Positions 8,910-19,116 of a stretch of DNA of 64,000 nt are shown piece after piece. This DNA comes from RPQJ01 sp963746325 (lineage in GTDB: Bacteria; Pseudomonadota; Gammaproteobacteria; Steroidobacterales; Steroidobacteraceae): the NCBI GenBank assembly GCA_963746325.1, contig CAVVBC010000005.1, forward strand, positions 372,001 to 436,000. The letters run 5' to 3'. Numbering within the stretch: the first letter of the stretch is position 1; each line of letters begins with the position of its first letter. A program made the translations under genes and the position numbers. Under the pieces are notes generated by a model. It saw only the letters and a program-made list of their open reading frames with translations. It had not been told where the DNA came from and searched no databases.

Positions 8910-9518
8910 TTACTGCTGCGCTGCAGAGCGGCGACGGCCGAAGGCGAGCCCGGCCAGGCCCAGGCCAAACAATGCCAGCGTGGCGGGCTCGGGCACCTGC
9001 GAACTGACGACGACGCCGTCGAGGAAGTTGCCCTCGGTCCCGCTGTTCGAGGACGTGAACGTGATCGTGCTCATCGCGCTGTTCGCGACGAAGCTGCCGT
9101 TGAACTGGCGCCAGCTGCCCACCACGTGATCGTTGATCACGGCGGCCAGGTTGCCGACGCTGAAGTAGAACTCTTCGTTGGCGTTGTTGCGCGCGCTGTA
9201 GAAGAACGACACGTCATAGGCCTGGCCGATGTTCGTGGCGAAGTCCTGGTAGATCGAGAAGACGCCACCGTTGAAGGGATGCGCATTCAGTTCGGCATGC
9301 TGGCTGCCTTCGGGCGCGACGACGCCGCCGTAGCTGTCCCAGATCTCGATGTTGCTGCCTTCCCAGCCGTTCACGCTGGCTGCAGACGAATAAGACCAGG
9401 AGCCGGGCGCAACGGCATTGTCCTCGAAGCCGCCGTTCACCAGGTAAGTGGCCTGGGACGGAGCGGCGAAGAGCAGGCCCGCGACCGCGGCTGCAAGCAT
9501 TTTGTGGGTTGATTTCAT
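8910..9518 (-). CDS. PEP-CTERM sorting domain protein, secreted
   Basis: 202 residues: a signal peptide (MLAAAVAGLLFAAPSQA), a beta-rich extracellular domain (YLVNGGFEDN, WEGSNIEIWDSYGG, with a DUF642/CBM-like jelly-roll feel), and a textbook C-terminal sorting tail: VPEPATLALFGLGLAGLAF followed by GRRR. PEP-CTERM proteins are processed by an exosortase, usually in species that make an exopolysaccharide. No exosortase lies in this window, so it must be elsewhere in the genome. Function of the domain unknown, possibly carbohydrate binding. Confidence 0.92.
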   Translation of the reverse strand: MKSTHKMLAAAVAGLLFAAPSQATYLVNGGFEDNAVAPGSWSYSSAASVNGWEGSNIEIWDSYGGVVAPEGSQHAELNAHPFNGGVFSIYQDFATNIGQAYDVSFFYSARNNANEEFYFSVGNLAAVINDHVVGSWRQFNGSFVANSAMSTITFTSSNSGTEGNFLDGVVVSSQVPEPATLALFGLGLAGLAFGRRRSAAQQ

Positions 9519-9789
9519 CAGGAGCTCACCTTGTGTGTGTTACGTGGGTGAGAACAAAGCGAGAAGCGTGCCAGAGACGGACTGCGCCGGCGGAATCGGC
9601 GCTGAACGGGACGCGGTTCACGAAACGGTCGCCATGGGCGCGACATAAGCGGGCAACTTGCCGCCGTTTGCACGGTTGCCGAACACCCTGAAGCAGCCTG
9701 ACGACCACGACCGTAAGAATTCCCGACGATCAGTCCGGCACCGAATTTCCAGGCGCCACTCTGCGGCCGGCAGCGCATGGGCAAGAAAA
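9519..9789. other. intergenic region between the PEP-CTERM gene and the groEL terminator
   Basis: This stretch holds the upstream region of the minus-strand PEP-CTERM gene. Short open frames exist on both strands but none has a ribosome site or recognisable protein. I see no RNA gene or repeat here apart from the groEL terminator that follows at 9790-9815. Confidence 0.5.
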
Positions 9790-9815
9790 AGGCCCGGGAG
9801 TTGCCTCCCGGGCCT
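9790..9815 (-). terminator. Rho-independent terminator of groESL
   Basis: An 11-bp perfect stem (AGGCCCGGGAG / CTCCCGGGCCT), loop TTGC, with a run of five A on the plus strand that becomes the T tract on the minus strand. It lies 30 bases after the groEL stop. Confidence 0.93.
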
Positions 9816-9845
9816 GGTTCATCGAGCGGTTAAGGTCTATCGACC

Positions 9846-11490
<1,645 letters not shown>

Positions 11491-11505
11491 GTCTGTGTTC
11501 TCCGA

Positions 11506-11808
11506 TTACTTCTCGATGACTGCCATCACGTCTTCTTCACGCATGACGAGGTATTCCTCGCCATCGACCTTCACTTCCGTGCCGCTGTACTTGCCGAACA
11601 GGATGTGGTCGCCGACCTTGATGTCGAGCGCGCGAACGTTGCCGTTCTCGAGGATCTTGCCTTTGCCGACGGCGACGACCTTGCCGCGGATCGGCTTTTC
11701 GGCGGCGCTGTCAGGGATAACGATGCCGCCCGGCGAGCGGGTTTCAGCATCCAGTCGCTGGATGATGACGCGGTCGTGGAGCGGGCGAATCTTCAACTTG
11801 TCTGCCAT
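11506..11808 (-). CDS. groES: co-chaperonin GroES
   Basis: 100 residues starting MADKLKIRPLHDRVIIQRLD, with the mobile loop ETRSPGGIVIPDSAAEKP and the usual end EEYLVMREEDVMAVIEK. Caps GroEL. The ATG at 11808 was chosen over a longer frame because it matches the family start and has GGAG about nine bases upstream. First gene of the groESL operon, under the CIRCE element and promoter at 11868-11921. Confidence 0.97.
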   Translation of the reverse strand: MADKLKIRPLHDRVIIQRLDAETRSPGGIVIPDSAAEKPIRGKVVAVGKGKILENGNVRALDIKVGDHILFGKYSGTEVKVDGEEYLVMREEDVMAVIEK

Positions 11809-11867
11809 TGCTGCAAACTCCGTTCTGGTTTGTTCAGCCGATTGAGGAATTCGGGGTGGCGCTTTTG

Positions 11868-11894
11868 TTAGCACTCTCCCGACGCGGCTGCTAA
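11868..11894 (-). promoter_or_regulatory. CIRCE element (HrcA operator)
   Basis: TTAGCACTC, nine bases, then GGCTGCTAA: the left arm is a perfect CIRCE half and the right arm matches GAGTGCTAA at seven of nine positions. It sits 59 bases upstream of groES and overlaps the -10 box, as expected for HrcA repression relieved by heat. Confidence 0.88.
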
Positions 11895-11921
11895 TGATAG
11901 GCGGGGCGCGCCGCTTTTCAA
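11894..11921 (-). promoter_or_regulatory. groESL promoter (sigma-70 type, possibly also heat-shock sigma)
   Basis: On the minus strand TTGAAA (-35, plus-strand 11916-11921) is separated by 16 bases from TATCAT (-10, 11894-11899). The -35 is part of CTTGAAA, which also resembles the sigma-32 -35 element, so heat-shock sigma input is possible besides HrcA. The rest of the gap to 12170 (upstream of dsbD) shows nothing further that I can assign. Confidence 0.75.
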
Positions 11922-12170
11922 GTGCAACGTGCGGCGGGCGAGCAGCGAATGGGTCGACGGCACCACCCAGCCCAGCCGATGAGTTAACATAACCTCATGA
12001 TTGTAAAGATCAATTTTATGGACGACCGCAGCTGGATCCAGTCTACGGCTGGAGCATCCGGCCCGGGCTTGCAACTTGCGGCACTTCACGCATCCCCGCC
12101 GGAACGTCGTGCGACCGGTGCGGTCCATGTATCTTGCGGCTCCGACTGCACCCGACGGACTCCCCTACCG

Positions 12171-14476
12171 ATGTCATCGATCCCCGCCCTGCTGGCGCGC
12201 TGGCTAGTCCGGCTGCTGGCCCTGCTGCTGCCGGCACTGACGGTCGCCCTGCCCGCTGCGGCTGCCGAAGACGAATTCCTGCCCGTGCGCTCGGCCTTCA
12301 AGGTCTCGCTTGCCGCCGAACCGAACGTGCTGGTGGTCGATCTTGAAATCGCGCCGGGCTACTACCTGTATCGCGACCGCCTCGGCTTCGAGTCCGCCAC
12401 CCCAGGCGTAACACTCGGCCAGCCGACACTGCCCGTCGGGCTCGATCACGAGGACGAGTTCTTCGGCAAGCAGGTCATCTATCGCGACCTGGCGCGGGTG
12501 GGCGTGCCCGTCACCTTTGCGGGCGCCGCGCAGGATTTCGACGTCAAGGTAAAGCTGCAGGGTTGCGCCGATGCCGGCCTCTGTTACCCGCCGCAGACCT
12601 GGACGCTGCGCGCCACGTGGCCTGCGGCCACGGCGGGCGATGCCACACAGGCGCCCGCGGCTGCACCTGCTTCCGGCGCGAAGAGCGGCGGGCTCAACCT
12701 GCGTTCGATCTTCGGCAGCGGCGCCAAGTCCGACGCCGACTTCCTGCCGGTGGACCAGGCCTTCGTGCTGACTGCCGCAAGCACGGCGCGTGATCGCATC
12801 CAGCTGCGCTGGGACATTGCCGACGACTACTACCTGTACCGCGACAAGGTGACCGTGAAGACCACGGCCACGGACGTGCAACTGGGCAAGTTGTCGATTC
12901 CGGGCGGCGAATCAGCAAGCACGACGAATACTTCGGCGAGCAGGTGGTGTTCCACGGCGAGATGGTCGCCGACCTGCCGGTCGCAGCCGCCGCCGGCGTC
13001 ACGTCCGTGCCGCTCGAGATCAGCTACCAGGGCTGCGCCGACGCGGGCCTCTGCTATCCGCCCGTGAAGAAGACCGTGGTCGTGCAACTGGCATCGACTG
13101 CGGCGGTCGCGGCGGCACCGGCCAGCGGCAGCGCCGCGCCGATGCGCTCCGAACAGGACCTGCTCGCCGACAAGATCCGCGAAGGCAGCCTGCTTGCCGT
13201 CATCGGGTTGTTCTTCGTCGCGGGCCTCGGGCTCGCGCTCACGCCGTGCGTCTGGCCGATGGTGCCGATTCTCTCCGGCATCATCGTCGGCGCCGGCGCC
13301 GGCACGCCCGTCTCGCGCGGTCGCGCGTTTTCGCTCTCGCTCGCTTACGTGCTCGGCATGGCCTTCACCTACACGGTGGCGGGGGCCGCGTTTGCGGCCG
13401 CCGGACAGCAGGCCCAGGCGTTCTTCCAGGAGCCCTGGATGATCCTGCTCTTCGCCGGCCTCTTCGTGTGGCTGGCGCTCGGCATGTTCGGCGTGTTCAA
13501 CCTGCAGCTGCCGGCCGCGCTGCAGTCGCGGCTCTCGAACCTGAGCAACCAGCAGAAGCAGGGCACGCTGCTCGGCACGGCCATCGTGGGCGCGCTGTCG
13601 TCGCTGATCGTCACGGCCTGCGTGGCGCCGCCGCTCGTGGCGTCGCTCGCGGTGATCAGCCAGACCGGCGACGTGCTGCGCGGTGGCCTCGCGTTGTTCT
13701 CGTTGAGCCTCGGCATGGGTGCGCCACTGCTGCTGATCGGCGCGTCGGCCGGCCAGTTCCTGCCCAAGGCCGGTCCGTGGATGGACACGGTCAAGCAGTT
13801 CTTCGGCATCATGATGCTCGGCGTCGCGATCTGGATGGTGGGCCGCATCCTGCCCGGGCCGGTGACGCTGGCACTGTGGGCAGCGCTCGCGTTCATCACG
13901 GGGTACTGGCTGTTCACCAAGGGCAGCGCGGGCAAGGCGGTGGTGGTGCGGCGGGCGCTCGGCGCGCTGGCGGCCATCTACGGCGTGCTGCTGCTGGTGG
14001 GCGCGCTCAGTGGTCGCAGCGATCCGCTGCAACCGCTGGCCGGTGTCAGCCGGTTGAGCTCGCCGGCGGCGGGCGGCGGCGAGTCTGCCGAACACCACGG
14101 CGTGCCTTTCCAGCGCATCAAGAGCGTTGCCGACCTCGATGCAGCCATCGCGGCGGCGCAGGCGTCCGGCAAGACCGTGATGCTCGACTTCTATGCGGAC
14201 TGGTGCGTCTCATGCAAAGAGATGGAGAAGTACACGTTCCCGGCCGCTGCCGTGCAGGCCGCGCTCGCGAACACCGTGCTGCTGCAGGCCGACGTCACGG
14301 CCAATGACGACGTCGACCAGGCGCTGATGCAGCGCTTCGGCATTCTTGGTCCGCCTTCGATCCTGTTCTTTGGCCGCGACGGCGCCGAGAAGCCGGAGTA
14401 CCGCGTGGTGGGCTTCAAGCCCGCGGAAGACTTCGCACCGCACATCCAGCAGGCCATCGGCAGCCCCTCGCCATGA
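12171..14476 (+). CDS. dsbD: thiol:disulfide interchange protein DsbD with duplicated N-terminal domain (one frame break)
   Basis: Carries reducing power from cytoplasmic thioredoxin across the inner membrane to periplasmic partners. Order: signal peptide, a first nDsbD domain (GCADAGLCYPPQTW), a second one (GCADAGLCYPPVKK), eight membrane segments with the cysteines of LALTPCVWPMVPIL and IVTACVAPPLVASL, and a C-terminal thioredoxin domain with DWCVSCKEME. Two tandem nDsbD domains instead of one make it about 768 residues, against about 570 in E. coli. One base is missing near 12915, between GGES and KHDEYFGEQVVFHGEM. ATG at 12171 chosen because a signal peptide follows. Stop overlaps tlpA (ATGA). 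Confidence 0.92.
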
Positions 14477-15168
14477 ACACTCGTCTCCTCGTCGGGCTGT
14501 TCGTGCTGGCCGGAATCGCGGGCGCCGGCGCCTATTACTTGACGCTGAAGCCCGGCGCGGCGACGGCGCCTGCCGCCACGGCGGACGCCACATCGGCGCC
14601 AGCGACCGGTGCGGGTGAAGCCTCTGCGTCGGCACCCGGCGGAACCCAACTGGCGGCCACCATCCCGGCTTTCCAGCTGGCCGACCGCGACGGCGTGATG
14701 CGCTCGCTCAAGGACGACTGGGCCGGCAAGGCGCTGATCGTGAATTTCTGGGCCACCTGGTGCGCGCCGTGCCGGCGCGAGATCCCGCTGCTGAAGCAGC
14801 TTGCCGTCGACCACGCGGGCGAGAACTTCCAGGTGATCGGCATCGCCGTCGACTTCCGCGACAAGGTGCTCGCCTACGCCAAGGAAATGCAGATCGACTA
14901 CCCGATGCTGATCGGTGAACAGGACGCGCTCGACGCGGCGGCGGCCTTCGGCGTCGATGCGTTGGGCCTGCCGTTCACGATCTTCACCGACACCGGCGGC
15001 AGGGTAATCACGCTGCACATGGGTGAGTTGACCGCGGCCGAGGCGGACATCATCCTAAGCGCCGTGCGGGAGGTGAACGCCGGCCGCTCGGACCCGACCC
15101 AGGCCCGCGCCGCCATCGAAACCGGCCTGGCGGCGCTGCCCCCGGCCCACGAGGCCGAAGGCGCTTGA
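14473..15168 (+). CDS. TlpA-like membrane-anchored thioredoxin-fold protein
   Basis: 231 residues: an N-terminal membrane anchor (LLVGLFVLAGIAGAGAYYL), an Ala/Thr-rich periplasmic linker (about 25-55), then a TlpA/ResA thioredoxin fold with the active site FWATWCAPCRREIPLL (CAPC) and a cis-Pro region GLPFTIFTDTGG. It probably receives electrons from DsbD, whose gene overlaps it by four bases, and reduces periplasmic thiols, perhaps for cytochrome c maturation. The C-terminus extends past the fold with a low-complexity tail. Confidence 0.9.
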   Translation: MNTRLLVGLFVLAGIAGAGAYYLTLKPGAATAPAATADATSAPATGAGEASASAPGGTQLAATIPAFQLADRDGVMRSLKDDWAGKALIVNFWATWCAPCRREIPLLKQLAVDHAGENFQVIGIAVDFRDKVLAYAKEMQIDYPMLIGEQDALDAAAAFGVDALGLPFTIFTDTGGRVITLHMGELTAAEADIILSAVREVNAGRSDPTQARAAIETGLAALPPAHEAEGA

Positions 15169-15227
15169 CCGCAAATCCGCTCAGATTGCTTGGAAACGCG
15201 GCGATCTGAGGCGATCTGCCGCAGAAA

Positions 15228-15249
15228 AGTGTCGCAATTCAGCGACACT
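15228..15249. promoter_or_regulatory. 8-bp perfect inverted repeat at the aroQ promoter, candidate operator
   Basis: AGTGTCGC and GCGACACT flank a 6-base spacer, 44 bases before the aroQ ATG. A -10-like TAGACT follows at 15255-15260. The arrangement looks like a repressor operator next to a promoter for aroQ-accB-accC; no factor can be named. Confidence 0.45.
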
Positions 15250-15292
15250 CTGGTTAGACTGCGCGCCCAACCAGCCCTCCCTCGCGAAGGCC

Positions 15293-15763
15293 ATGGCGCA
15301 CATCCTCCTCCTGAACGGTCCCAACCTGAACCTGCTCGGCAGCCGCGAGCCGGGCGTCTATGGCCACGTGACCCTCGAGCAGATCCATGAGCGGACGACC
15401 CAGCTGGCGGCAGAGTTCGGGCACCGGCTGACCGCGAAGCAGAGCAACTCGGAAGCCGAACTCATCGGCTGCATCCACCAGGCGCCGGACAGCCACGTCG
15501 CCTACATCATCTTCAATCCGGCCGGCTTCACGCACACCAGCGTGGCGCTGCGCGATGCGTTGCTGGCGGTCAAGATCCCGTTCATCGAAATACACCTGAG
15601 CAACGTGCACGCGCGCGAAACCTTCAGGCATCACTCCTACTTCTCCGACATCGCCGTCGGGACCATCACCGGTCTGGGCGCTATCGGCTACGAGCTGGCG
15701 CTGCGCGCTGCCAACCAGCACCTCAATTCGGGCAAGCCCGGCAACCCGCCGCTGCCCAACTGA
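15293..15763 (+). CDS. aroQ: type II 3-dehydroquinate dehydratase
   Basis: Third step of the shikimate pathway (3-dehydroquinate to 3-dehydroshikimate), a dodecamer in the cytoplasm. 156 residues. Visible motifs: NGPNLNLLGSREPGVYG with the catalytic Tyr, QSNSEAELI, FNPAGFTHTSVALRDAL, and IEIHLSNVHARETFRHHS with the catalytic His. Length is typical. Followed 25 bases later by accB, the common aroQ-accB-accC order. Confidence 0.97.
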   Translation: MAHILLLNGPNLNLLGSREPGVYGHVTLEQIHERTTQLAAEFGHRLTAKQSNSEAELIGCIHQAPDSHVAYIIFNPAGFTHTSVALRDALLAVKIPFIEIHLSNVHARETFRHHSYFSDIAVGTITGLGAIGYELALRAANQHLNSGKPGNPPLPN

Positions 15764-15788
15764 TCTGATCCGGGGGGGTCAAACAGCA

Positions 15789-16247
15789 ATGGATATCCGC
15801 AAGGTCAAGAAGCTGATCGAACTGCTCGATGAAACCGGCGTCGCCGAGATCGAGATCAAGGAAGGCGAGGAATCCGTGCGGATCAGCCGGCACCCCGCCG
15901 GCGCCACGTACGCGATGATGCCGCAGCACATGTCTTACGCACCGGCCCCCGCACCCGTCGCAGCTGCGGCTGCCGCGGCGCCTGCGCCGGTCGCTGCCGC
16001 GGCCGCGAGCGCCGACCAGACGGTTACGGCGCCGATGGTCGGCACGTTCTATTCGGCCTCATCGCCCGGCGCCAAGCCGTTCGTCGACATCGGCTCGGAA
16101 GTGAAGGCCGGCGACGTGCTCTGCATCATCGAAGCGATGAAAATGATGAACCAGATCGAGTCCGACAAGTCCGGCCGCATCGTCTCTGTGCTGGCGAAGA
16201 ACGGCGACCCGGTCGAGTTCGGCCAGCCACTGTTCGTCATCGAGTAA
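15789..16247 (+). CDS. accB: biotin carboxyl carrier protein of acetyl-CoA carboxylase
   Basis: 152 residues: an N-terminal domain (MDIRKVKKLIELLDETGVAE), a mobile Ala/Pro linker (about 50-75) and the C-terminal biotinyl domain with the biotinylated lysine in EAMKMMNQIE. Carries CO2 between AccC and the transferase. Directly upstream of accC (15-base gap). Supplies malonyl-CoA for fatty acids and, by context, perhaps for the type III PKS operon on the other strand. Confidence 0.97.
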   Translation: MDIRKVKKLIELLDETGVAEIEIKEGEESVRISRHPAGATYAMMPQHMSYAPAPAPVAAAAAAAPAPVAAAAASADQTVTAPMVGTFYSASSPGAKPFVDIGSEVKAGDVLCIIEAMKMMNQIESDKSGRIVSVLAKNGDPVEFGQPLFVIE

Positions 16248-16262
16248 GCGGGCACCGCCCAG

Positions 16263-17606
16263 ATGCTCGAAAAAGTCGTCATCGCCAATCGCGGCGAGAT
16301 CGCACTGCGGATCCTCCGCGCCTGCCGCGAACTCGGCATCAAGACCGTCGCCGTGCACTCCACGGCCGACCGCAACCTGAAGCACGTGCTGCTGGCGGAC
16401 GAAACGGTCTGCATCGGTCCGCCCAACTCGCGCGACAGCTACCTGAGCATGCCGGCGATCATCAGCGCGGCGGAGGTCACCGACTCCGTCGCCGTGCATC
16501 CGGGGTACGGCTTCCTCTCCGAGAACGCTGACTTCGCCGAGCGCGTGGAGAAGAGCGGCTTCAAGTTCATCGGACCGCGCCCCGAAACCATCCGCCTGAT
16601 GGGCGACAAGGTCTCCGCGATCAAGACGATGAAGGCTGCAGGCGTGCCCTGCGTGCCGGGATCCGACGGACCGCTGGGCCAGGATCCCGACGAGCTGTTC
16701 CGCATCGCGAACGACATCGGCTACCCGGTCATCATCAAGGCTTCGGGTGGTGGTGGCGGCCGCGGCATGCGGGTGGTCCACAGCGACGCGACCCTGCTCC
16801 ATTCGGTGGGGGTGACCAAGGCCGAGGCGCTGGCGGCGTTCGGCAACGACCAGGTCTACATGGAGAAGTTCCTGGAGAAGCCGCGCCACATCGAGTTCCA
16901 GGTGCTGGCCGACCACTACGGCAACGTGATCTGCCTGGGCGAGCGTGACTGCTCGATGCAGCGGCGCCACCAGAAGATCATCGAGGAAGCGCCCGCGCCC
17001 GGTCTCACCGCGAAGCAGCGCCGATCGATGAGCGAGCGCTGCGCGTCCGCGTGCGCGGAGATCGGCTACCGCAGCGCCGGCACGCTCGAGTTCCTGTACC
17101 AGGACGAGCAGTTCTACTTCATCGAGATGAACACCCGCATCCAGGTGGAGCACCCCGTCACCGAATTGATCACGGGCATCGACCTGGTCAAGGCGCAACT
17201 GCGGCTCGCGGACGGCGAACGGCTGCCGTGGACGCAGGACGACGTGCAGATCCGCGGCCATGCGATCGAATGCCGCATCAACGCCGAAGACCCGAAGAAC
17301 TTCACGCCTTCGCCGGGGCCGGTGAAGCTGTGGCACGCGCCGGGCGGCCCCGGTATTCGCGTCGACAGTCACCTGTACACAGGCTACGTCGTGCCGCCCT
17401 ACTACGATTCGCTGGTGGCCAAGGTCGTCGCGCACGGCGAAGATCGCGACACCGCCATCGCTCGCATGCGCAACGCGTTGAACGAGATCGTGGTGGAAGG
17501 CATCAAGACCAATACGCCGCTGCACCAGGAAATCTTCCAGCACGCGGCGTTCCGGGCCGGCGGCACGGACATCCACTACCTGGAGCGCCGGCTGGGGCTC
17601 AAGTAG
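16263..17606 (+). CDS. accC: biotin carboxylase subunit of acetyl-CoA carboxylase
   Basis: 447 residues, ATP-grasp enzyme that carboxylates biotin on AccB using bicarbonate and ATP. Motifs: KVVIANRGEIALRILRA at the start, the glycine-rich loop KASGGGGGRGMR (about residue 160-170), the EAPAPGLT loop and IEMNTRIQVEHPVTE. Full length. Its stop overlaps the convergent ketosynthase stop by eight bases, so no separate terminator separates the operons. Confidence 0.97.
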   Translation: MLEKVVIANRGEIALRILRACRELGIKTVAVHSTADRNLKHVLLADETVCIGPPNSRDSYLSMPAIISAAEVTDSVAVHPGYGFLSENADFAERVEKSGFKFIGPRPETIRLMGDKVSAIKTMKAAGVPCVPGSDGPLGQDPDELFRIANDIGYPVIIKASGGGGGRGMRVVHSDATLLHSVGVTKAEALAAFGNDQVYMEKFLEKPRHIEFQVLADHYGNVICLGERDCSMQRRHQKIIEEAPAPGLTAKQRRSMSERCASACAEIGYRSAGTLEFLYQDEQFYFIEMNTRIQVEHPVTELITGIDLVKAQLRLADGERLPWTQDDVQIRGHAIECRINAEDPKNFTPSPGPVKLWHAPGGPGIRVDSHLYTGYVVPPYYDSLVAKVVAHGEDRDTAIARMRNALNEIVVEGIKTNTPLHQEIFQHAAFRAGGTDIHYLERRLGLK

Positions 17607-18828
17607 CCCGCAGCACGAGGACGGCGTTGGCCCCGCCGAAGGCAAACGAGTTCGAGAGCATGGTCCGTGCAACCACGCCTTCACGCACGCAGTTGGGTAC
17701 GTAGTCGAGGTCGCATTCAGGATCGGGCGAATCCAGGTGCATGGTCGGCAACGCGACCTGGCGTTGCATGGCGAGCAGCGACAGCGCGCATTCGAGTGCG
17801 CCGGCGGCACCCAGCAGGTGGCCGTGCATGGCCTTGGTCGCGCTGATTGGAATGCGGCCGGCACGCGCACCGAACACCGCCTTGATCGCGCCGGTTTCCA
17901 CCCCGTCGTTCGCCTGCGTGCCGGTACCGTGGGCATTGATCGCGTCGATCGCCGCCGGACCGACAGCCGCCGCCGTCAGCGCAGCCACGATGGCCGCAGC
18001 CTGGCCCGCGATGGTCGGGCGCGTGATGTGGCCCGAGTCGTTGGCAAAACCGTAGCCGGCGATCTCGCCAAGGAGGGTCGCGCCGCGCGCAACGGCATGC
18101 TCCCAGGACTCCAGCACGAGCATCGCTGCGCCTTCGCCGAGCACCATGCCGCTGCGATCCCGCGCGAATGGCTTGCACGAGGCCGCGGCATTCTGTGCAT
18201 CGATCGTGGCGAGCGTGTGCATTGCTTCCCACGCCTTGAGTGATCCGAACGCGAGCGGCGCTTCGGCGCCGCCGGCCAGCGCCACGTCGAGTTCTCCGCG
18301 CGCGATGCGCTGCGCCGCCTCGCCGATGGCCACGGCCGACGACGAGCACGCCGTCGAGTAGGTGAAATTGGGTCCGCGCAGGTCGTGCTCGATGCCGATC
18401 CAGGCTGCGGGCGCGTTGTGCATTCCCATCAGGACCGTGAATGGCCTGACTCGATCGGAGCCGTCCTGGTACAGCGACCGGTAGCCGTCGTCACTCGATT
18501 GCGCGCCAGCCATGCCAGTGCCCACGAAGACGCCGATGCGACTGCGGTCCGCCTGCGCCAGGTCGACCTGCGATTCGACCAGCGCCTGGCGAGCGGTGAA
18601 GCACGCGAACTGGCTGACGCGATCGAGCATGCGCAGGCGCGGCGGCTCGAAATGCTCCGCGCCATCGAATTGCGACGGGGCCACGAGCGCGTTGGTGAGT
18701 CGCCCTGCGAACGACGCTTCGAGCCGGCGGATGCCCGAGCGGCCGGCGCAGGCATTGGCAAGGACCTCCGCCGTGTCGTTCCCCAGCGGCGAGACGATAC
18801 CGATGCCGGTGACGGCGACCCGCATCAT
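17599..18828 (-). CDS. beta-ketoacyl-ACP synthase (FabF/KAS II type) of the type III PKS operon
   Basis: 409 residues with a complete condensing-enzyme active site: Cys in STACSSSAVAIGEA (about residue 165), His in NAHGTGTQAND and His in SATKAMHGHLLGAAGA. Elongating ketosynthase fold. It is the last gene of a five-gene, translationally coupled operon and probably extends or processes an acyl chain on the adjacent dedicated ACP rather than serving general fatty-acid synthesis. Starts ATGATG, overlapping the ACP stop; either ATG (18828 or 18825) could be used. Confidence 0.9.
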   Translation of the reverse strand: MMRVAVTGIGIVSPLGNDTAEVLANACAGRSGIRRLEASFAGRLTNALVAPSQFDGAEHFEPPRLRMLDRVSQFACFTARQALVESQVDLAQADRSRIGVFVGTGMAGAQSSDDGYRSLYQDGSDRVRPFTVLMGMHNAPAAWIGIEHDLRGPNFTYSTACSSSAVAIGEAAQRIARGELDVALAGGAEAPLAFGSLKAWEAMHTLATIDAQNAAASCKPFARDRSGMVLGEGAAMLVLESWEHAVARGATLLGEIAGYGFANDSGHITRPTIAGQAAAIVAALTAAAVGPAAIDAINAHGTGTQANDGVETGAIKAVFGARAGRIPISATKAMHGHLLGAAGALECALSLLAMQRQVALPTMHLDSPDPECDLDYVPNCVREGVVARTMLSNSFAFGGANAVLVLRAT

Positions 18829-19115
18829 CGACCCGGCACTGCGCCAGCGGCAGTCGCCTTGCCCGGGGCAGCACCGGCTTGTTGCGCGGCGACGAGGCCG
18901 TCGATGTAGCCCACGACGTCGCCGACCGTTTTCAGCACGACCGGTTCGCCGGGGATCGTGACCTTGAACTCGTCCTCGATGTTGAACATCAACTCGGCCA
19001 CGCCCAGCGAGTCGATGCCCAGCGCCTCGAGCGGCGCGTCGGACACCAGCGTGGCCGGATCGAGCTTGTAGTCCTTTACCAGAAGCACTCGGAGGCGATC
19101 GATGGTGGTGTTCAT
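18825..19115 (-). CDS. dedicated acyl carrier protein
   Basis: 96 residues. The phosphopantetheine serine lies in LEALGIDSLGVAELMFNIED (the DSL motif, about residue 36), and the four-helix ACP pattern is clear. The last 20 residues are an Ala/Gly/Pro tail unusual for fatty-acid AcpP. Located one base after the FAD oxidoreductase stop and overlapping the ketosynthase start, so it belongs to the type III PKS operon. It may present the starter acyl chain to the PKS. Confidence 0.92.
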   Translation of the reverse strand: MNTTIDRLRVLLVKDYKLDPATLVSDAPLEALGIDSLGVAELMFNIEDEFKVTIPGEPVVLKTVGDVVGYIDGLVAAQQAGAAPGKATAAGAVPGR

Positions 19116-19116
19116 G

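Noticed and set aside
12830..14098. 422-codon open frame on the minus strand, antisense to dsbD
   Set aside because: Composition is His/Arg/Gln-rich antisense of a GC-rich gene, with no motif or ribosome site. Similar long antisense frames (22832-24538, 51637-52752, 55694-57697) were left out for the same reason.
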